NCBI RefSeq assembly: GCF_042685745.1
Contig: NZ_JBHUNT010000001.1
Span: 930,001 to 994,000 of the forward strand
Length of the DNA stretch: 64,000 nucleotides
Source: Prauserella_A oleivorans
GTDB taxonomy: Bacteria > Actinomycetota > Actinomycetes > Mycobacteriales > Pseudonocardiaceae
Direction: 5' to 3'
A model generated the notes under the pieces. The model was not told the origin of the DNA, searched no databases, and saw nothing but the letters and a program-made list of their open reading frames with translations. Both the position numbers and the translations under genes were made by a program. Below, piece after piece: positions 33,956 through 42,209 of this stretch. How positions within the stretch are numbered: the stretch's first letter is position 1; every line of letters begins with the position of its first letter.

Positions 33956-34777
33956 TCACATTTCCGGGAGACGTTCTCCCTGCACGGCCTGGATGTCGAT
34001 CTCCACTTTGACGGTCGTGCCGATCGCGGCGACTCCGGCCCGGACCATTGCGTTGTAGTTGATGGCGAAGTCGTCGCGGCTCAGTTGCGTCTCCGCGTGG
34101 AAAGCCGCCCGCACGCCGCCCCACGGGTCCGGCCCGTAGCCGCCGTAGTGCAGATCGAGCTCGACCTCCCGGCGTTGCCCGTGCAGCGTCAGCTCGCCGC
34201 GCATGGTCCACCGGTCGGTGCCGCGCTGGGTGAGCCCCGTGCTCACGAAGTCGATCACCGGATAGGTCTCGACATCGAGGAAGTCGGCCGAGCGGAGGTG
34301 GTCGTCGCGCATTTTGATGCCGGTGTCGATGGCGGCCGCGTCGATCCGCGCCCGCACCGACGACCGCTCCACCGGCCGCTCGACGTGGAGCTGTCCGGAG
34401 AGCTCGGGAAAGCGTGCCTTGATGCTGGCGATTCCGAGGTGGCGGGCGGTCACCACGACCGACGAGTGCACCGGGTCGATCACCCATGGTCCGGTGGGCG
34501 GGAGCTCGACGGCACCCTCCTCCGGCGCGAGGGTGATCTCGCCGAGCGACCCGCCGCCGTCGCCACCGATCTGGGCGGTGCGCGCGACCGGCAGGTACCC
34601 GGCGGCCGTCACCACGGCGGTGTAGACCCCGGCGGGCAGCGGGCCGGTCATCACGGCGCCGCGGGCGTCCGCGGTCGCGCGGGCGGCCTGCCTGCCGCCG
34701 AGGTCGGTCACGGTCAGTACGGCGTGTTCCACCGCCCAGCCCTCGGACGTGCGGACCAGTCCGGACAGTCCCGCCAT
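33956..34777 (-). CDS. YceI family protein with N-terminal carboxypeptidase-regulatory-like domain
   Basis: 273 aa. Residues about 3-85 form a beta-sandwich like those in the neighbouring transporter (SGLVRTSEGWAVEHAVLTVTDL, GPLPAGVYTAVVTAAGYLPV). Residues about 95-273 are a YceI lipocalin-like barrel (WVIDPVHSSVVVTARHLGIASIKARF, IDAAAIDTGIKMRDDHLRSADFLDVETYPVIDF, GELTLHGQRREVELDLHY). YceI proteins bind isoprenoids/quinones. No signal peptide is visible, so it may stay cytoplasmic. The ATG overlaps the transporter stop by 1 nt (TGATG), third gene of the MarR operon. Confidence 0.88.
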   Translation of the reverse strand: MAGLSGLVRTSEGWAVEHAVLTVTDLGGRQAARATADARGAVMTGPLPAGVYTAVVTAAGYLPVARTAQIGGDGGGSLGEITLAPEEGAVELPPTGPWVIDPVHSSVVVTARHLGIASIKARFPELSGQLHVERPVERSSVRARIDAAAIDTGIKMRDDHLRSADFLDVETYPVIDFVSTGLTQRGTDRWTMRGELTLHGQRREVELDLHYGGYGPDPWGGVRAAFHAETQLSRDDFAINYNAMVRAGVAAIGTTVKVEIDIQAVQGERLPEM

Positions 34778-37383
34778 CAGCGCTCGTTCCCCGTCAGCTC
34801 GTCGATCACCTGGTCGTAGCCGAGTCGCACGTCGTGTGCGGCATCTCCGCCCGTCACGCTCACCCGGCTCGTCGCGGGCGGATACCCGCTCGCCACGACG
34901 GTGTAGTCGCCTTCGGGGAGGTCGCTCACCACGTACCGTCCGGAGTCGTCGGTGCGCGCCACCGCGACGACGTTGCCGTCGGGGTCGAGCACGGTGATCC
35001 GCGCGTCGCGCACCACCCAGCCGTCCTCGGCCCGGGCGGTGCCGGTGAGCTGCGCCGAACCGGCGAGTTCGACGTCGTGCCGCACGACGCCGCTGTCCGG
35101 CACGGTCAGGGTCACCGCGGTCGGCCGTAGCCGCTCGCCGCTCGCGACGAGCGTGTAGGTGCCGGCGTTGACGCCCCGGAAGGCGTAGCTGCCGTCGGCC
35201 TGGGTGATGCAGGCGCCGGTGACCTCGCCGCGGGAGTCGGCCAGCGTCACCGTCACGTCCGGAAGCGGGCTGCCGCTGCCGGCCGCCCGGACCAGACCGG
35301 TCACCTCGCCGGAGCCGGTCAGCGTCACGTTCACGCGCGAGGGCGAACCGTGCTCGCCGACCGTCACGCTCGACGCCTGCGGCTGGTAGCCGGTCGCCGA
35401 CACGATCAGCACGTACGTGCCGGGGCCGGGCGCGCCGATGGTGTAACCGCCGTCCGAGCCGCCGGTGGCCCGCGAGACCTGCTTGCCGCGCTGGTCGATC
35501 AGCGTCAGCGCGGCGCCGCCGACCGCGGAACCGTCCTGCCGGAGGATCGTGCCGGTGATCGCGCGGCCGGAGGTCTCGAGCGGCCGCTGCACCCCGGCCG
35601 AGGCCATGATCGGTGCCGTGGCCGGCTGGAGGTCGGCGTGCCCGTTTCGGTCCGGTGCACCCGCCCCGGCGAGCACGGGCTCGCGCTCGGCGTCGAGCGC
35701 CTCGTCGGCGTCGGCCAGTGCCGCGGCGCGCGCGGCGTCCTCCTCCGGGGCGGCCGCGTCGGCGTCGTCGAGCAGGGCCTCGCCACCCTCGATCGGGGCG
35801 GCCTTGGGAGCGCTGTCGCTCAAGGGGATCTCCTTCATGAACAGCAGGACCAGGAACGCCAGCGCCGCGACGGCCGCGCCGAGGTAGAACACGGCGTTGA
35901 TCGACTCGGTGAACCCGATGAAGAACGGCCGCGCCTGCTCGAGCGGCAACTGCTGGAGGAACGACGAGTCCTCCATGATGTTGCCCCCCGTGTTCATGGC
36001 GGCGGGCGGCATGCCCGCGTCGCGGAAGGCGTTCGCGATGTTGTCGGTGAGGGTGCTGAACAGGATCGACAGGAAGACCGCGACGCCCAGCGTGCCGCCG
36101 ATCTGCCGGAACAGCGTCGCGGACGCGGTGGAGACGCCCATGTCGCGGCGCGGGCCCGCGTTCTGCACGGCCAGCGTCAGCGTCTGCATACAGCAACCGA
36201 GGCCGAGCCCGACCACGAGCATGTAGACCATCGGCTGCCACATCGGCGAGTTCCAGTCGACCTGCGCCCAGAGCACCATGCCGCCTGCGGTGAGCAGGGT
36301 GCCCACCACCGGGAAGATCTTGTACCGCCCGGTGCGTGAGGTGAGCTGGCCGGAAGCGACCGACGTGAGCATGCTGCCGACCATCAGCGGCAGCATGAGC
36401 AGGCCCGCCTCGGTCGGTGTGTAGCCCTGCACGATCTGCAGGTACTGCGGAATCAGCATGATGGAGCCGAACATCGCGAACCCGACGATCACCCCGCCCG
36501 CGATGGCCACGCTGAACGTCGAGTTGCGGAACAGCCGCAGCGGGATCAGTGCCTCGTCCTTCATCAGCAGCTCGACGAGGATGAACAGCACCAGCCCGAC
36601 GGCCCCGACGCCGTAGCAGACCACGGCCCGCGTGGAGTCCCAGCCCCACTCGTTGCCCTGCTCGGCCACCAGCAGCAACGGCACGAGGCACAGGGCGAGC
36701 GCGAGGCCGCCCCACCAGTCGATGCGGTGGTCCTGGCGCTGATGCGGGACGTTGAGCACCTTGCCGACCACGAGCAGCGCCAGCAGGCCCAGCGGCACGT
36801 TGATCAGGAACACCCAGCGCCAGCCTTCGAGGCCGGCGAGGGTCTCGAGATCGGCGAAGAAGCCGCCGAGCACCGGGCCGAGCACGGTGGAGGTGGCGAA
36901 CACGGCGAGGAAGTAGCCCTGGTACCGCGCCCGCTGCCGCGGTGGCACGAGGTCGCCGATGATCGTCAGCGCCAGCGACATCAGCCCGCCCGCGCCGAGT
37001 CCCTGGACGGCCCGGAACGCGGCGAGCTGGTACATCGACTGCGCGAACGACGCTGCCGCGGAGCCGATCACGAAGATCGAGATCGCCGCGAGGTAGAAGG
37101 GCTTGCGGCCGTAGATGTCGGAGAGCTTGCCGTAGATCGGTGTCGCGATGGTGGCGGTGATCAGGTAGGCCGTGGTGATCCACGCCTGCATGCTCAGGCC
37201 GTGCAGGTCGTCGGCGATCGTGCGGATCGCGGTGCCGACCACGGTCTGGTCCAGTGCGGCCAGGAACATGCCGGTCATCAGCCCGGTCAGGATCACCAGG
37301 ATCTGCCGGTGGGTCAGGCCCGGGCCGGTGTCGTCGGTACTGCCCGCGCTGGGAGCGGACGACTTGTCCACGGCGTGTGTCAT
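34777..37383 (-). CDS. DHA2-type MFS exporter fused to three carboxypeptidase-regulatory-like domains
   Basis: 868 aa. Residues 1-516 are a 14-helix EmrB/QacA-type drug:proton antiporter (LDQTVVGTAIRTIADDL in helix 1, GKLSDIYGRKPFYL motif A, AVQGLGAGGLMSLALTIIGDLVPPRQRARYQG). Residues about 517-600 are an acidic, disordered linker. Residues about 603-860 hold three beta-sandwich repeats of about 85 aa (SGRAITGTILRQDGS, SGEVTGLVRAAGSG, SAQLTGTARAEDG, each ending in a GTYxLxVSAxGY-like strand). With 14 helices the tail should be cytoplasmic. Ordinary members end near 510 aa, so the tail is a striking addition. Starts 4 nt inside the MarR gene (ATGA). Confidence 0.92.
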   Translation of the reverse strand: MTHAVDKSSAPSAGSTDDTGPGLTHRQILVILTGLMTGMFLAALDQTVVGTAIRTIADDLHGLSMQAWITTAYLITATIATPIYGKLSDIYGRKPFYLAAISIFVIGSAAASFAQSMYQLAAFRAVQGLGAGGLMSLALTIIGDLVPPRQRARYQGYFLAVFATSTVLGPVLGGFFADLETLAGLEGWRWVFLINVPLGLLALLVVGKVLNVPHQRQDHRIDWWGGLALALCLVPLLLVAEQGNEWGWDSTRAVVCYGVGAVGLVLFILVELLMKDEALIPLRLFRNSTFSVAIAGGVIVGFAMFGSIMLIPQYLQIVQGYTPTEAGLLMLPLMVGSMLTSVASGQLTSRTGRYKIFPVVGTLLTAGGMVLWAQVDWNSPMWQPMVYMLVVGLGLGCCMQTLTLAVQNAGPRRDMGVSTASATLFRQIGGTLGVAVFLSILFSTLTDNIANAFRDAGMPPAAMNTGGNIMEDSSFLQQLPLEQARPFFIGFTESINAVFYLGAAVAALAFLVLLFMKEIPLSDSAPKAAPIEGGEALLDDADAAAPEEDAARAAALADADEALDAEREPVLAGAGAPDRNGHADLQPATAPIMASAGVQRPLETSGRAITGTILRQDGSAVGGAALTLIDQRGKQVSRATGGSDGGYTIGAPGPGTYVLIVSATGYQPQASSVTVGEHGSPSRVNVTLTGSGEVTGLVRAAGSGSPLPDVTVTLADSRGEVTGACITQADGSYAFRGVNAGTYTLVASGERLRPTAVTLTVPDSGVVRHDVELAGSAQLTGTARAEDGWVVRDARITVLDPDGNVVAVARTDDSGRYVVSDLPEGDYTVVASGYPPATSRVSVTGGDAAHDVRLGYDQVIDELTGNER

Positions 37384-37889
37384 CGTTGGTCCCCCTGAGT
37401 GGTGCCGTGTGCCGAGAAGTCGGCGAGCTGCGGATCGAAGCGCTCGATGTCGGTGTTGAGGCGCTCCAGAAGGTGGTTGAGCGTGGCGCGGTCCTCCTCC
37501 GGCCACTCGGACAGCAACGTCGCCAGCCACTGTGTCCGGCGTTTGCGGTTCTCCTCGAACACCCGCAGGCCCTCCGCCGTGGGGGCGAGCAGGCACGCCC
37601 GCCCGTCCTCGGGGTCGGCGGTCCGCTCCACGAGCCCGTGCTGGACCAGCGAGCTGCTCTGCCTGCTGATCGTCGAGACGTCGGAGTGGAGCGCCTCGGC
37701 CAGCCGGCTGGTTCGTTGCGGCCCGTCGTGCACGAGGGCGAACAGGATGGCGTAGGCGGCGCGCTCGATGCCGTCCGGACCGGCCTTGGCGACCTGCGAC
37801 TTCGCCCGTGTCATCACCCGGATGAACCGCACCAGCTGGGTACCGAGCTCGTCGGCCAGGGCGAGGTCGCCCGGTGTGGGAGTAGCCAT
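37380..37889 (-). CDS. MarR family regulator of the MFS-YceI operon
   Basis: 169 aa. Winged helix with ALVHDGPQRTSRLAEALHSDVSTISRQSSSLVQHGLVERTADPEDGRACLL region (about residues 50-105). The ATG at 37889 starts the conserved part; an ATG at 37943 would cross the palindrome and is not preferred. First gene of the operon: ATGA overlap with the transporter. CAACTAGTTG upstream is a typical MarR half-pair core. The likely ligand is a transporter substrate. Confidence 0.9.
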   Translation of the reverse strand: MATPTPGDLALADELGTQLVRFIRVMTRAKSQVAKAGPDGIERAAYAILFALVHDGPQRTSRLAEALHSDVSTISRQSSSLVQHGLVERTADPEDGRACLLAPTAEGLRVFEENRKRRTQWLATLLSEWPEEDRATLNHLLERLNTDIERFDPQLADFSAHGTTQGDQR

Positions 37890-37940
37890 GGGGCACGTCT
37901 TTCGTCGCCATTGTCGGGATTGCCGGTTGCTTGCCACGTG

Positions 37941-37950
37941 CAACTAGTTG
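37941..37950. promoter_or_regulatory. Palindromic MarR-type operator core
   Basis: CAACTAGTTG is self-complementary and lies 52 bp upstream of the MarR start, in the 191-bp divergent region shared with the F420-type gene at 38081. Flanks show partial continuation only (TG left, TC right). Confidence 0.5.
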
Positions 37951-38080
37951 TCTACAGCAAGCATGTCTTCCGTTCTACGCCGGGTGCAACCGAATGGCCG
38001 TCCGCTGTGAACGAACGCACCTCGCAATCACCCGGACGTGGAGCCGGAATCGTTCACCGCGACCGCGCGTTGTGACCGCC

Positions 38081-38503
38081 ATGACACACGACGCCCTGCG
38101 CAAGCTCCTCGCCACGCGCCCTTTCGGCGTGCTCGCGACCATCAAACGCGACGGCAGGCCGCAGCTGTCCACGGTCAACCACCACTTCGACCCGGACACC
38201 GGCCTGATCCGGGTCTCCATCACCGACGGCCGCGCCAAGACCAGGAACCTGCGCCGCGACCCGCGCGCGAGCTACCACGTCTCCAGCGAGGACGGCTGGT
38301 CCTACGCCGTGGCCGAGGGGGTCGCCGAACTGTCCGAGGTCGCCCGGGATCCGCACGACGCCGCCGTGGAGGAGCTCATCGACCTCTACCGCGCCATCGC
38401 GGGCGAGCATCCCGACTGGGACGACTACCGCAGGGCGATGGTGGCCGACGGCCGTCTCGTCCTGCGGCTGCGCGTGGACCGGATCTACGGCCTCGCCCGA
38501 TAG
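38081..38503 (+). CDS. PPOX-class F420-dependent oxidoreductase
   Basis: 140 aa. Split beta-barrel flavin/F420 binding fold: LLATRPFGVLATIKRDGRPQLSTVNHHF at the start, VSITDGRAKTRNLRRDPRASYHVSSEDGWSYAVAEGVAELS in the middle and RLVLRLRVDRIYGLAR at the end, matching the actinobacterial F420-type branch rather than PdxH. Reduces or oxidises an unknown small substrate using a deazaflavin, or is a flavin carrier. ATG 38081 preferred; GTG 38072 is in frame. Starts divergently from the MarR operon; 9 bp before the FAD oxidase gene, so likely co-transcribed with it. Confidence 0.88.
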   Translation: MTHDALRKLLATRPFGVLATIKRDGRPQLSTVNHHFDPDTGLIRVSITDGRAKTRNLRRDPRASYHVSSEDGWSYAVAEGVAELSEVARDPHDAAVEELIDLYRAIAGEHPDWDDYRRAMVADGRLVLRLRVDRIYGLAR

Positions 38504-38512
38504 CGTGACCCC

Positions 38513-39910
38513 ATGACCGACACCGGCTCCGGACTGCTCGCCACCCTGCGCGCCGAGCTCGGCCCCGAGGCCGTGCTCACCGACACCGACGTCACCGCGG
38601 CGTACGCCCGCGACCGGATGCCACTCGCGCCGTCCGGGACGCCGCTGGCTGTCGTGCTGCCGTCCGACGTGGCAGGCGTGCAGGCCGTCGTGCGGGCGTG
38701 CGCGGACGCGGGCGTGCCGGTGGTGCCGCGGGGTGCGGGCAGCGGGCTCTGCGGCGGCGCGAACGCCCTCGACGGCTGCGTGGTGCTGGTGACCACCAAG
38801 CTCGACCGCATCCTCGAGATCGATCCGGCGAACCGCCTCGCGGTGGTCGAGCCGGGCGTGGTGAACCTCCACCTGCGTGAGGCGGTCGCCAAGCACGGCC
38901 TGTTCTATCCGCCCGACCCGGCCAGCTACGACTGGTGCAGCATCGGCGGCAACCTCGCCACCAACGCGGGTGGGCTGTGCTGCGTGAAGTACGGCGTCAC
39001 CACCGACTCGGTGCTCGGGCTCGAGGTCGTCCTCGCCGACGGCTCGCTGCTGAAGACCGGCCGCCGCACCGTCAAGGGCGTCGCCGGATACGACCTGACC
39101 AAGCTCTTCGTCGGCAGCGAGGGCACGCTCGGTGTCATCACGCAGGCCACGCTCGCCCTGCGCCCGCTGCCGCAGGCGCCCGGCACCCTCGTCGCGGCGT
39201 TCACCGGCACCGCGGACGCCGGTGCAGCCGTGAGCCGCATCGTCGGCGAGGGCCTGGTGCCGTCGCTGATGGAGATCATGGACGCCGCGACGGTGCGCGC
39301 CGTCGAACGCCATCTCGGCACCGACCTCGGCGTCGGCACCGGGCCGGGGGCGTTGCTGCTGTGCCAATCCGACGCGGGTGGCGAGGCGGCGCGCCACGAG
39401 CTCGCCGCTATCGGGCAGGTCTGCACCGACGCCGGGGCCGCACTGGTGCACGCCACCGCCGACCTCGCCGAGGGCAACCTGCTCATGGAGGCCAGGCGCG
39501 CGGTGCACCCCGCGATCGAGTCCATGGGCGCCCATATGACCGACGACGTGTGCGTACCGCGCACGCGGATCGCCGACCTCATCGACGGCTGCGGGCGCAT
39601 CGGCGCCGAAGTCGGCCTGCAGGTGGTGGTGAACGGTCACGCGGGCGACGGCAACATGCACCCGACCGTCATCTACGACGCCGCCGCCGAGGGCGAGTTC
39701 GAACGTGCCCGGCAGGCGTTCGACGCGATCTGCGAGCTCGGTCTCGCGCTCGGCGGCACGGTCACCGGCGAGCACGGCGTCGGCAAGTTCAAACAGGACT
39801 GGCTGGAACGCGAGCTCGGTCCGGTCGGCCTGCGGGTGCACCGGCAGGTCAAGCGGGCGCTCGACCCGCACGGGGTGTTCAACCCCGGGTCGATGTTCTC
39901 CCTGGAGTGA
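38513..39910 (+). CDS. FAD-linked 2-hydroxyacid oxidase (GlcD / D-lactate dehydrogenase type)
   Basis: 465 aa. FAD_PCMH domain with VVPRGAGSGLCGGANALDG (near residues 70-88), IGGNLATNAGGLCCVKYGVTTDSVLGL, then the C-terminal cap domain with VNGHAGDGNMHPT (metal-binding His) and TVTGEHGVGKFKQDWLERELG. Oxidises glycolate, D-lactate or a similar 2-hydroxyacid. No GlcE/GlcF partners are adjacent; the membrane Fe-S oxidoreductase at 4023-6311 is of the partner type but far away. Closely follows the F420-type gene. Confidence 0.92.
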   Translation: MTDTGSGLLATLRAELGPEAVLTDTDVTAAYARDRMPLAPSGTPLAVVLPSDVAGVQAVVRACADAGVPVVPRGAGSGLCGGANALDGCVVLVTTKLDRILEIDPANRLAVVEPGVVNLHLREAVAKHGLFYPPDPASYDWCSIGGNLATNAGGLCCVKYGVTTDSVLGLEVVLADGSLLKTGRRTVKGVAGYDLTKLFVGSEGTLGVITQATLALRPLPQAPGTLVAAFTGTADAGAAVSRIVGEGLVPSLMEIMDAATVRAVERHLGTDLGVGTGPGALLLCQSDAGGEAARHELAAIGQVCTDAGAALVHATADLAEGNLLMEARRAVHPAIESMGAHMTDDVCVPRTRIADLIDGCGRIGAEVGLQVVVNGHAGDGNMHPTVIYDAAAEGEFERARQAFDAICELGLALGGTVTGEHGVGKFKQDWLERELGPVGLRVHRQVKRALDPHGVFNPGSMFSLE

Positions 39911-39925
39911 GGGGCCGGCGCGGGT

Positions 39926-40258
39926 TCACAGCAGGGTGAGCAGCCCGACCAGCGAGCCGGACGCCAGGCCGAGCGCGACCGCCAGCAGCAGGATCCACGG
40001 CAGCGGAAACGGCCGGGGCTCCGGTTCCCGGCGAGGCCGCGCCGGCTCCGGCTCGTCGGCCCGACCGGCCCCCTGGGCCTCGAGCGCGGCGCGCTCCCGC
40101 TCGAGCGAGCCCTCCCCGGCGCCGGAGAGCAGCCCGTACCCGCCCGGTGTCTCGACGACGGGTGGTTCGGGATAGGAGGAGCCGGCCTGAGCAGGTGGAG
40201 CGTTGCGTGCCTGTGCCCGCAACGCCTCGGCCAGCAGGCGCTCGGGGTCGTCACTCAT
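39926..40258 (-). CDS. Small tail-anchored membrane protein of unknown function
   Basis: 110 aa. N-terminal segment MSDDPERLLAEALRAQA is a short helix, the middle is Pro/Glu/Ala-rich and disordered, and the last 20 residues (PFPLPWILLLAVALGLASG then SLVGLLTLL) form one membrane helix, so it is tail-anchored with the bulk in the cytoplasm. The start overlaps the MerR stop (ATGA), so translation is coupled to MerR. Function unknown. Confidence 0.75.
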   Translation of the reverse strand: MSDDPERLLAEALRAQARNAPPAQAGSSYPEPPVVETPGGYGLLSGAGEGSLERERAALEAQGAGRADEPEPARPRREPEPRPFPLPWILLLAVALGLASGSLVGLLTLL

Positions 40259-40974
40259 CGCCGCTCAGGGTAGCGGCGCGCCACGCCGAGCCGCTCGTGC
40301 AGCACCCGGCTCATCGACAGCGCGAGCAGCGCCCCGACCGCGGCCTGGACCACCGGCCGCAGGGCACCCACGCGGTGGCGGACCTCCGCGGCCTCGCCGT
40401 TGGTGGGAAGGTCGCCGGGCAGCACGTGGGTGTCGAGCAATCGCCCGAACACCGACGCGATCCGGTCGGTGTGGGTTCGCACCTCGGCCGCCGCGTCGAG
40501 CGTCGCGTCCACCGGGACGCCCGCCGCCCGCAGCTCTCGCGTGGTGTGCAGCATGCGGGGGCTGTGCACGACGACATGCTCGCCGTCGCGGGTGCACACG
40601 CCGATTCGTTCGAGCCGCTCCAGGGTCGCGCGGTCGGCCTGCTGACCGAGTTGGGCCGACAGGTCCTCTCGGGACAGCCTGCGCGGGGGCTCGTCGCTGA
40701 ACGGCGCGGTCAGCGCCTCGTCGAGCCCCAGCAGATCCTCCAGGCCGCGCCCGGACTCCCATGCCGCGATGAGCTCGCGGATCTGGGCGAACGTGTAGCC
40801 GCGCTTCAGCAGGCCGAGAACCAGGCGCAACCGAGCAAGGTGCGCGTCCGTGTACAGCGCCACCCGGCCCTTGCGCAGCGGCTTCGGCAGGACGTCTCGG
40901 TCCTGGTAGACCCGGATGTTTCCGACCGTGGTGCCCGCGATGCGGGCGAGTTCGTCGACGCGGTACTCCGCCAC
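40255..40974 (-). CDS. MerR family regulator with long effector domain
   Basis: 239 aa. N-terminal MerR winged helix: YRVDELARIAGTTVGNIRVYQDRDVLPKPLRKGRVALYTDAHLARLRLVLGLLKRGY region (residues 3-60). The C-terminal about 150 residues are helical with no Cys-rich metal site, so it is an effector domain of unknown ligand. GTG start at 40974, since upstream residues are not MerR-like. Operon with the tail-anchored protein. 10 bp after the end of nagA on the same strand, so read-through from nagA is possible. Confidence 0.88.
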   Translation of the reverse strand: MAEYRVDELARIAGTTVGNIRVYQDRDVLPKPLRKGRVALYTDAHLARLRLVLGLLKRGYTFAQIRELIAAWESGRGLEDLLGLDEALTAPFSDEPPRRLSREDLSAQLGQQADRATLERLERIGVCTRDGEHVVVHSPRMLHTTRELRAAGVPVDATLDAAAEVRTHTDRIASVFGRLLDTHVLPGDLPTNGEAAEVRHRVGALRPVVQAAVGALLALSMSRVLHERLGVARRYPERR

Positions 40975-40984
40975 CCAGGCGAGT

Positions 40985-42148
40985 CTAACGGTCGCCCTCC
41001 GTGTTCCATAGCCCGCGGCGCAATACCCGCTTCGGGCGCAGGTCGTCACCGAGAAGAACCAGGTCAGCCTGCAGGCCTCTACTCAGACGACCAGTCCGGT
41101 CGGCGATGCCGAGCAGTTCGGCCGGCCGGGACGCCGTCGCCCACACGGCGTCCTCGATGCTCATCCCGGCACCGTGCACGAAGTTGCGGAACGCGGCGTC
41201 CATGGTGAGCGTGCTGCCGGCCAGCGCGCCCGAGCCGGGCAAGGTCGCGACCCCGTCGTGGACGTCGACGGCCAGCTTGCCCAGTGTGTAGGCGCCGTCG
41301 GCGGCGCCGGTCGCCGACATCGCGTCGGTGACGAGCACCGTCCGCCCCCGGCCGGCGTGCTTGGCCGCCAGCCGCACCATCGTCGGGTGCACGTGGACGA
41401 GGTCGCAGATCAGCTCGATGGTGACCCGCTCGTCCTCGAGCAGCACCGCGATCGGACCCGGTTCCCGGTGATGCAGCGGGCGCATGCCGTTGTACAGGTG
41501 GGTGGCCACGGTCGCACCGGCGTCGACGGCTGCCCGGACCTGCTCGCCGGTGCCGTCGGTGTGCCCGATGGCGGCGACCACTCCGGACTCCACGAGGCGG
41601 TGCACGGCCTTGACGCCGCCGGGAAGTTCGGGGGCCAGCGTCATCATGCGCACGTGGCCCCGGCCCGCGTCCAGCAAGGTGTCCAGGGCGCTGCTGTCCG
41701 GATCGCGCAGCGACGCCGGGTCGTGCGCACCGCAGCGTGGTGCCGCGAGGAATGGACCCTCCAGGTGCACACCGGCCAGTTCCCCGTCCTCGACCAGTTC
41801 GGACAGCGCCGCCAGCTGGTCGGCCAGCACCGGAACCGGGTCGGTCACCAGGCTCGCCAGCATGGTCGTGGTGCCGTGACGGCGGTGGGCCGCGATGGCG
41901 CGCGCGGCCTCGGCGGGGTCGGTGGTGGAGAACGCGGCACCGCCACCGCCGTGGCAGTGCGTGTCGATGAAGCCCGGCACGACGAGTGCGCCACCGGCAT
42001 CCACCCGCGGGCCGTCGGGCGGGGTGCCCGTCCCCACGTCGGCGATCACGCCGCCGGACACACGAAGCCAGCCGTCGTCGGCCACCCCGTCGGGGAAGGC
42101 CACGCGGCCACCGGTGAGCACGAATTCGTCGGAGCCGTTCACGACCAC
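40985..42148 (-). CDS. nagA: N-acetylglucosamine-6-phosphate deacetylase
   Basis: 387 aa amidohydrolase. Metal motif GFIDTHCHGGGGAAFSTTD (near residues 58-76), EGPFLAAPRCGAHDP, GHTDGTGEQVRAAVDAGATVATHLYNGMRP (substrate His), and LVTDAMSATGAADG (catalytic Asp). Converts GlcNAc-6-P to GlcN-6-P in chitin and cell-wall recycling. GTG at 42148; a second GTG at 42142 is possible. A near-consensus DasR site sits directly upstream. nagB/dasR are not in the window. Confidence 0.95.
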   Translation of the reverse strand: MVVNGSDEFVLTGGRVAFPDGVADDGWLRVSGGVIADVGTGTPPDGPRVDAGGALVVPGFIDTHCHGGGGAAFSTTDPAEAARAIAAHRRHGTTTMLASLVTDPVPVLADQLAALSELVEDGELAGVHLEGPFLAAPRCGAHDPASLRDPDSSALDTLLDAGRGHVRMMTLAPELPGGVKAVHRLVESGVVAAIGHTDGTGEQVRAAVDAGATVATHLYNGMRPLHHREPGPIAVLLEDERVTIELICDLVHVHPTMVRLAAKHAGRGRTVLVTDAMSATGAADGAYTLGKLAVDVHDGVATLPGSGALAGSTLTMDAAFRNFVHGAGMSIEDAVWATASRPAELLGIADRTGRLSRGLQADLVLLGDDLRPKRVLRRGLWNTEGDR

Positions 42149-42153
42149 ATCTT

Positions 42154-42169
42154 ATTGGTCCAGACCAGC
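42154..42169. promoter_or_regulatory. DasR-responsive element (dre) upstream of nagA
   Basis: 16-mer ATTGGTCCAGACCAGC matches the Streptomyces dre consensus ACTGGTCTAGACCAGT at 13 of 16 positions, with both TGGTC/GACCA half-sites intact. It is 6 bp upstream of the nagA start, so it would block transcription there. Confidence 0.8.
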
Positions 42170-42209
42170 GAGCGGGCAAACTCAGGGACTGTGAGAGTTT
42201 TCCCGTTGT

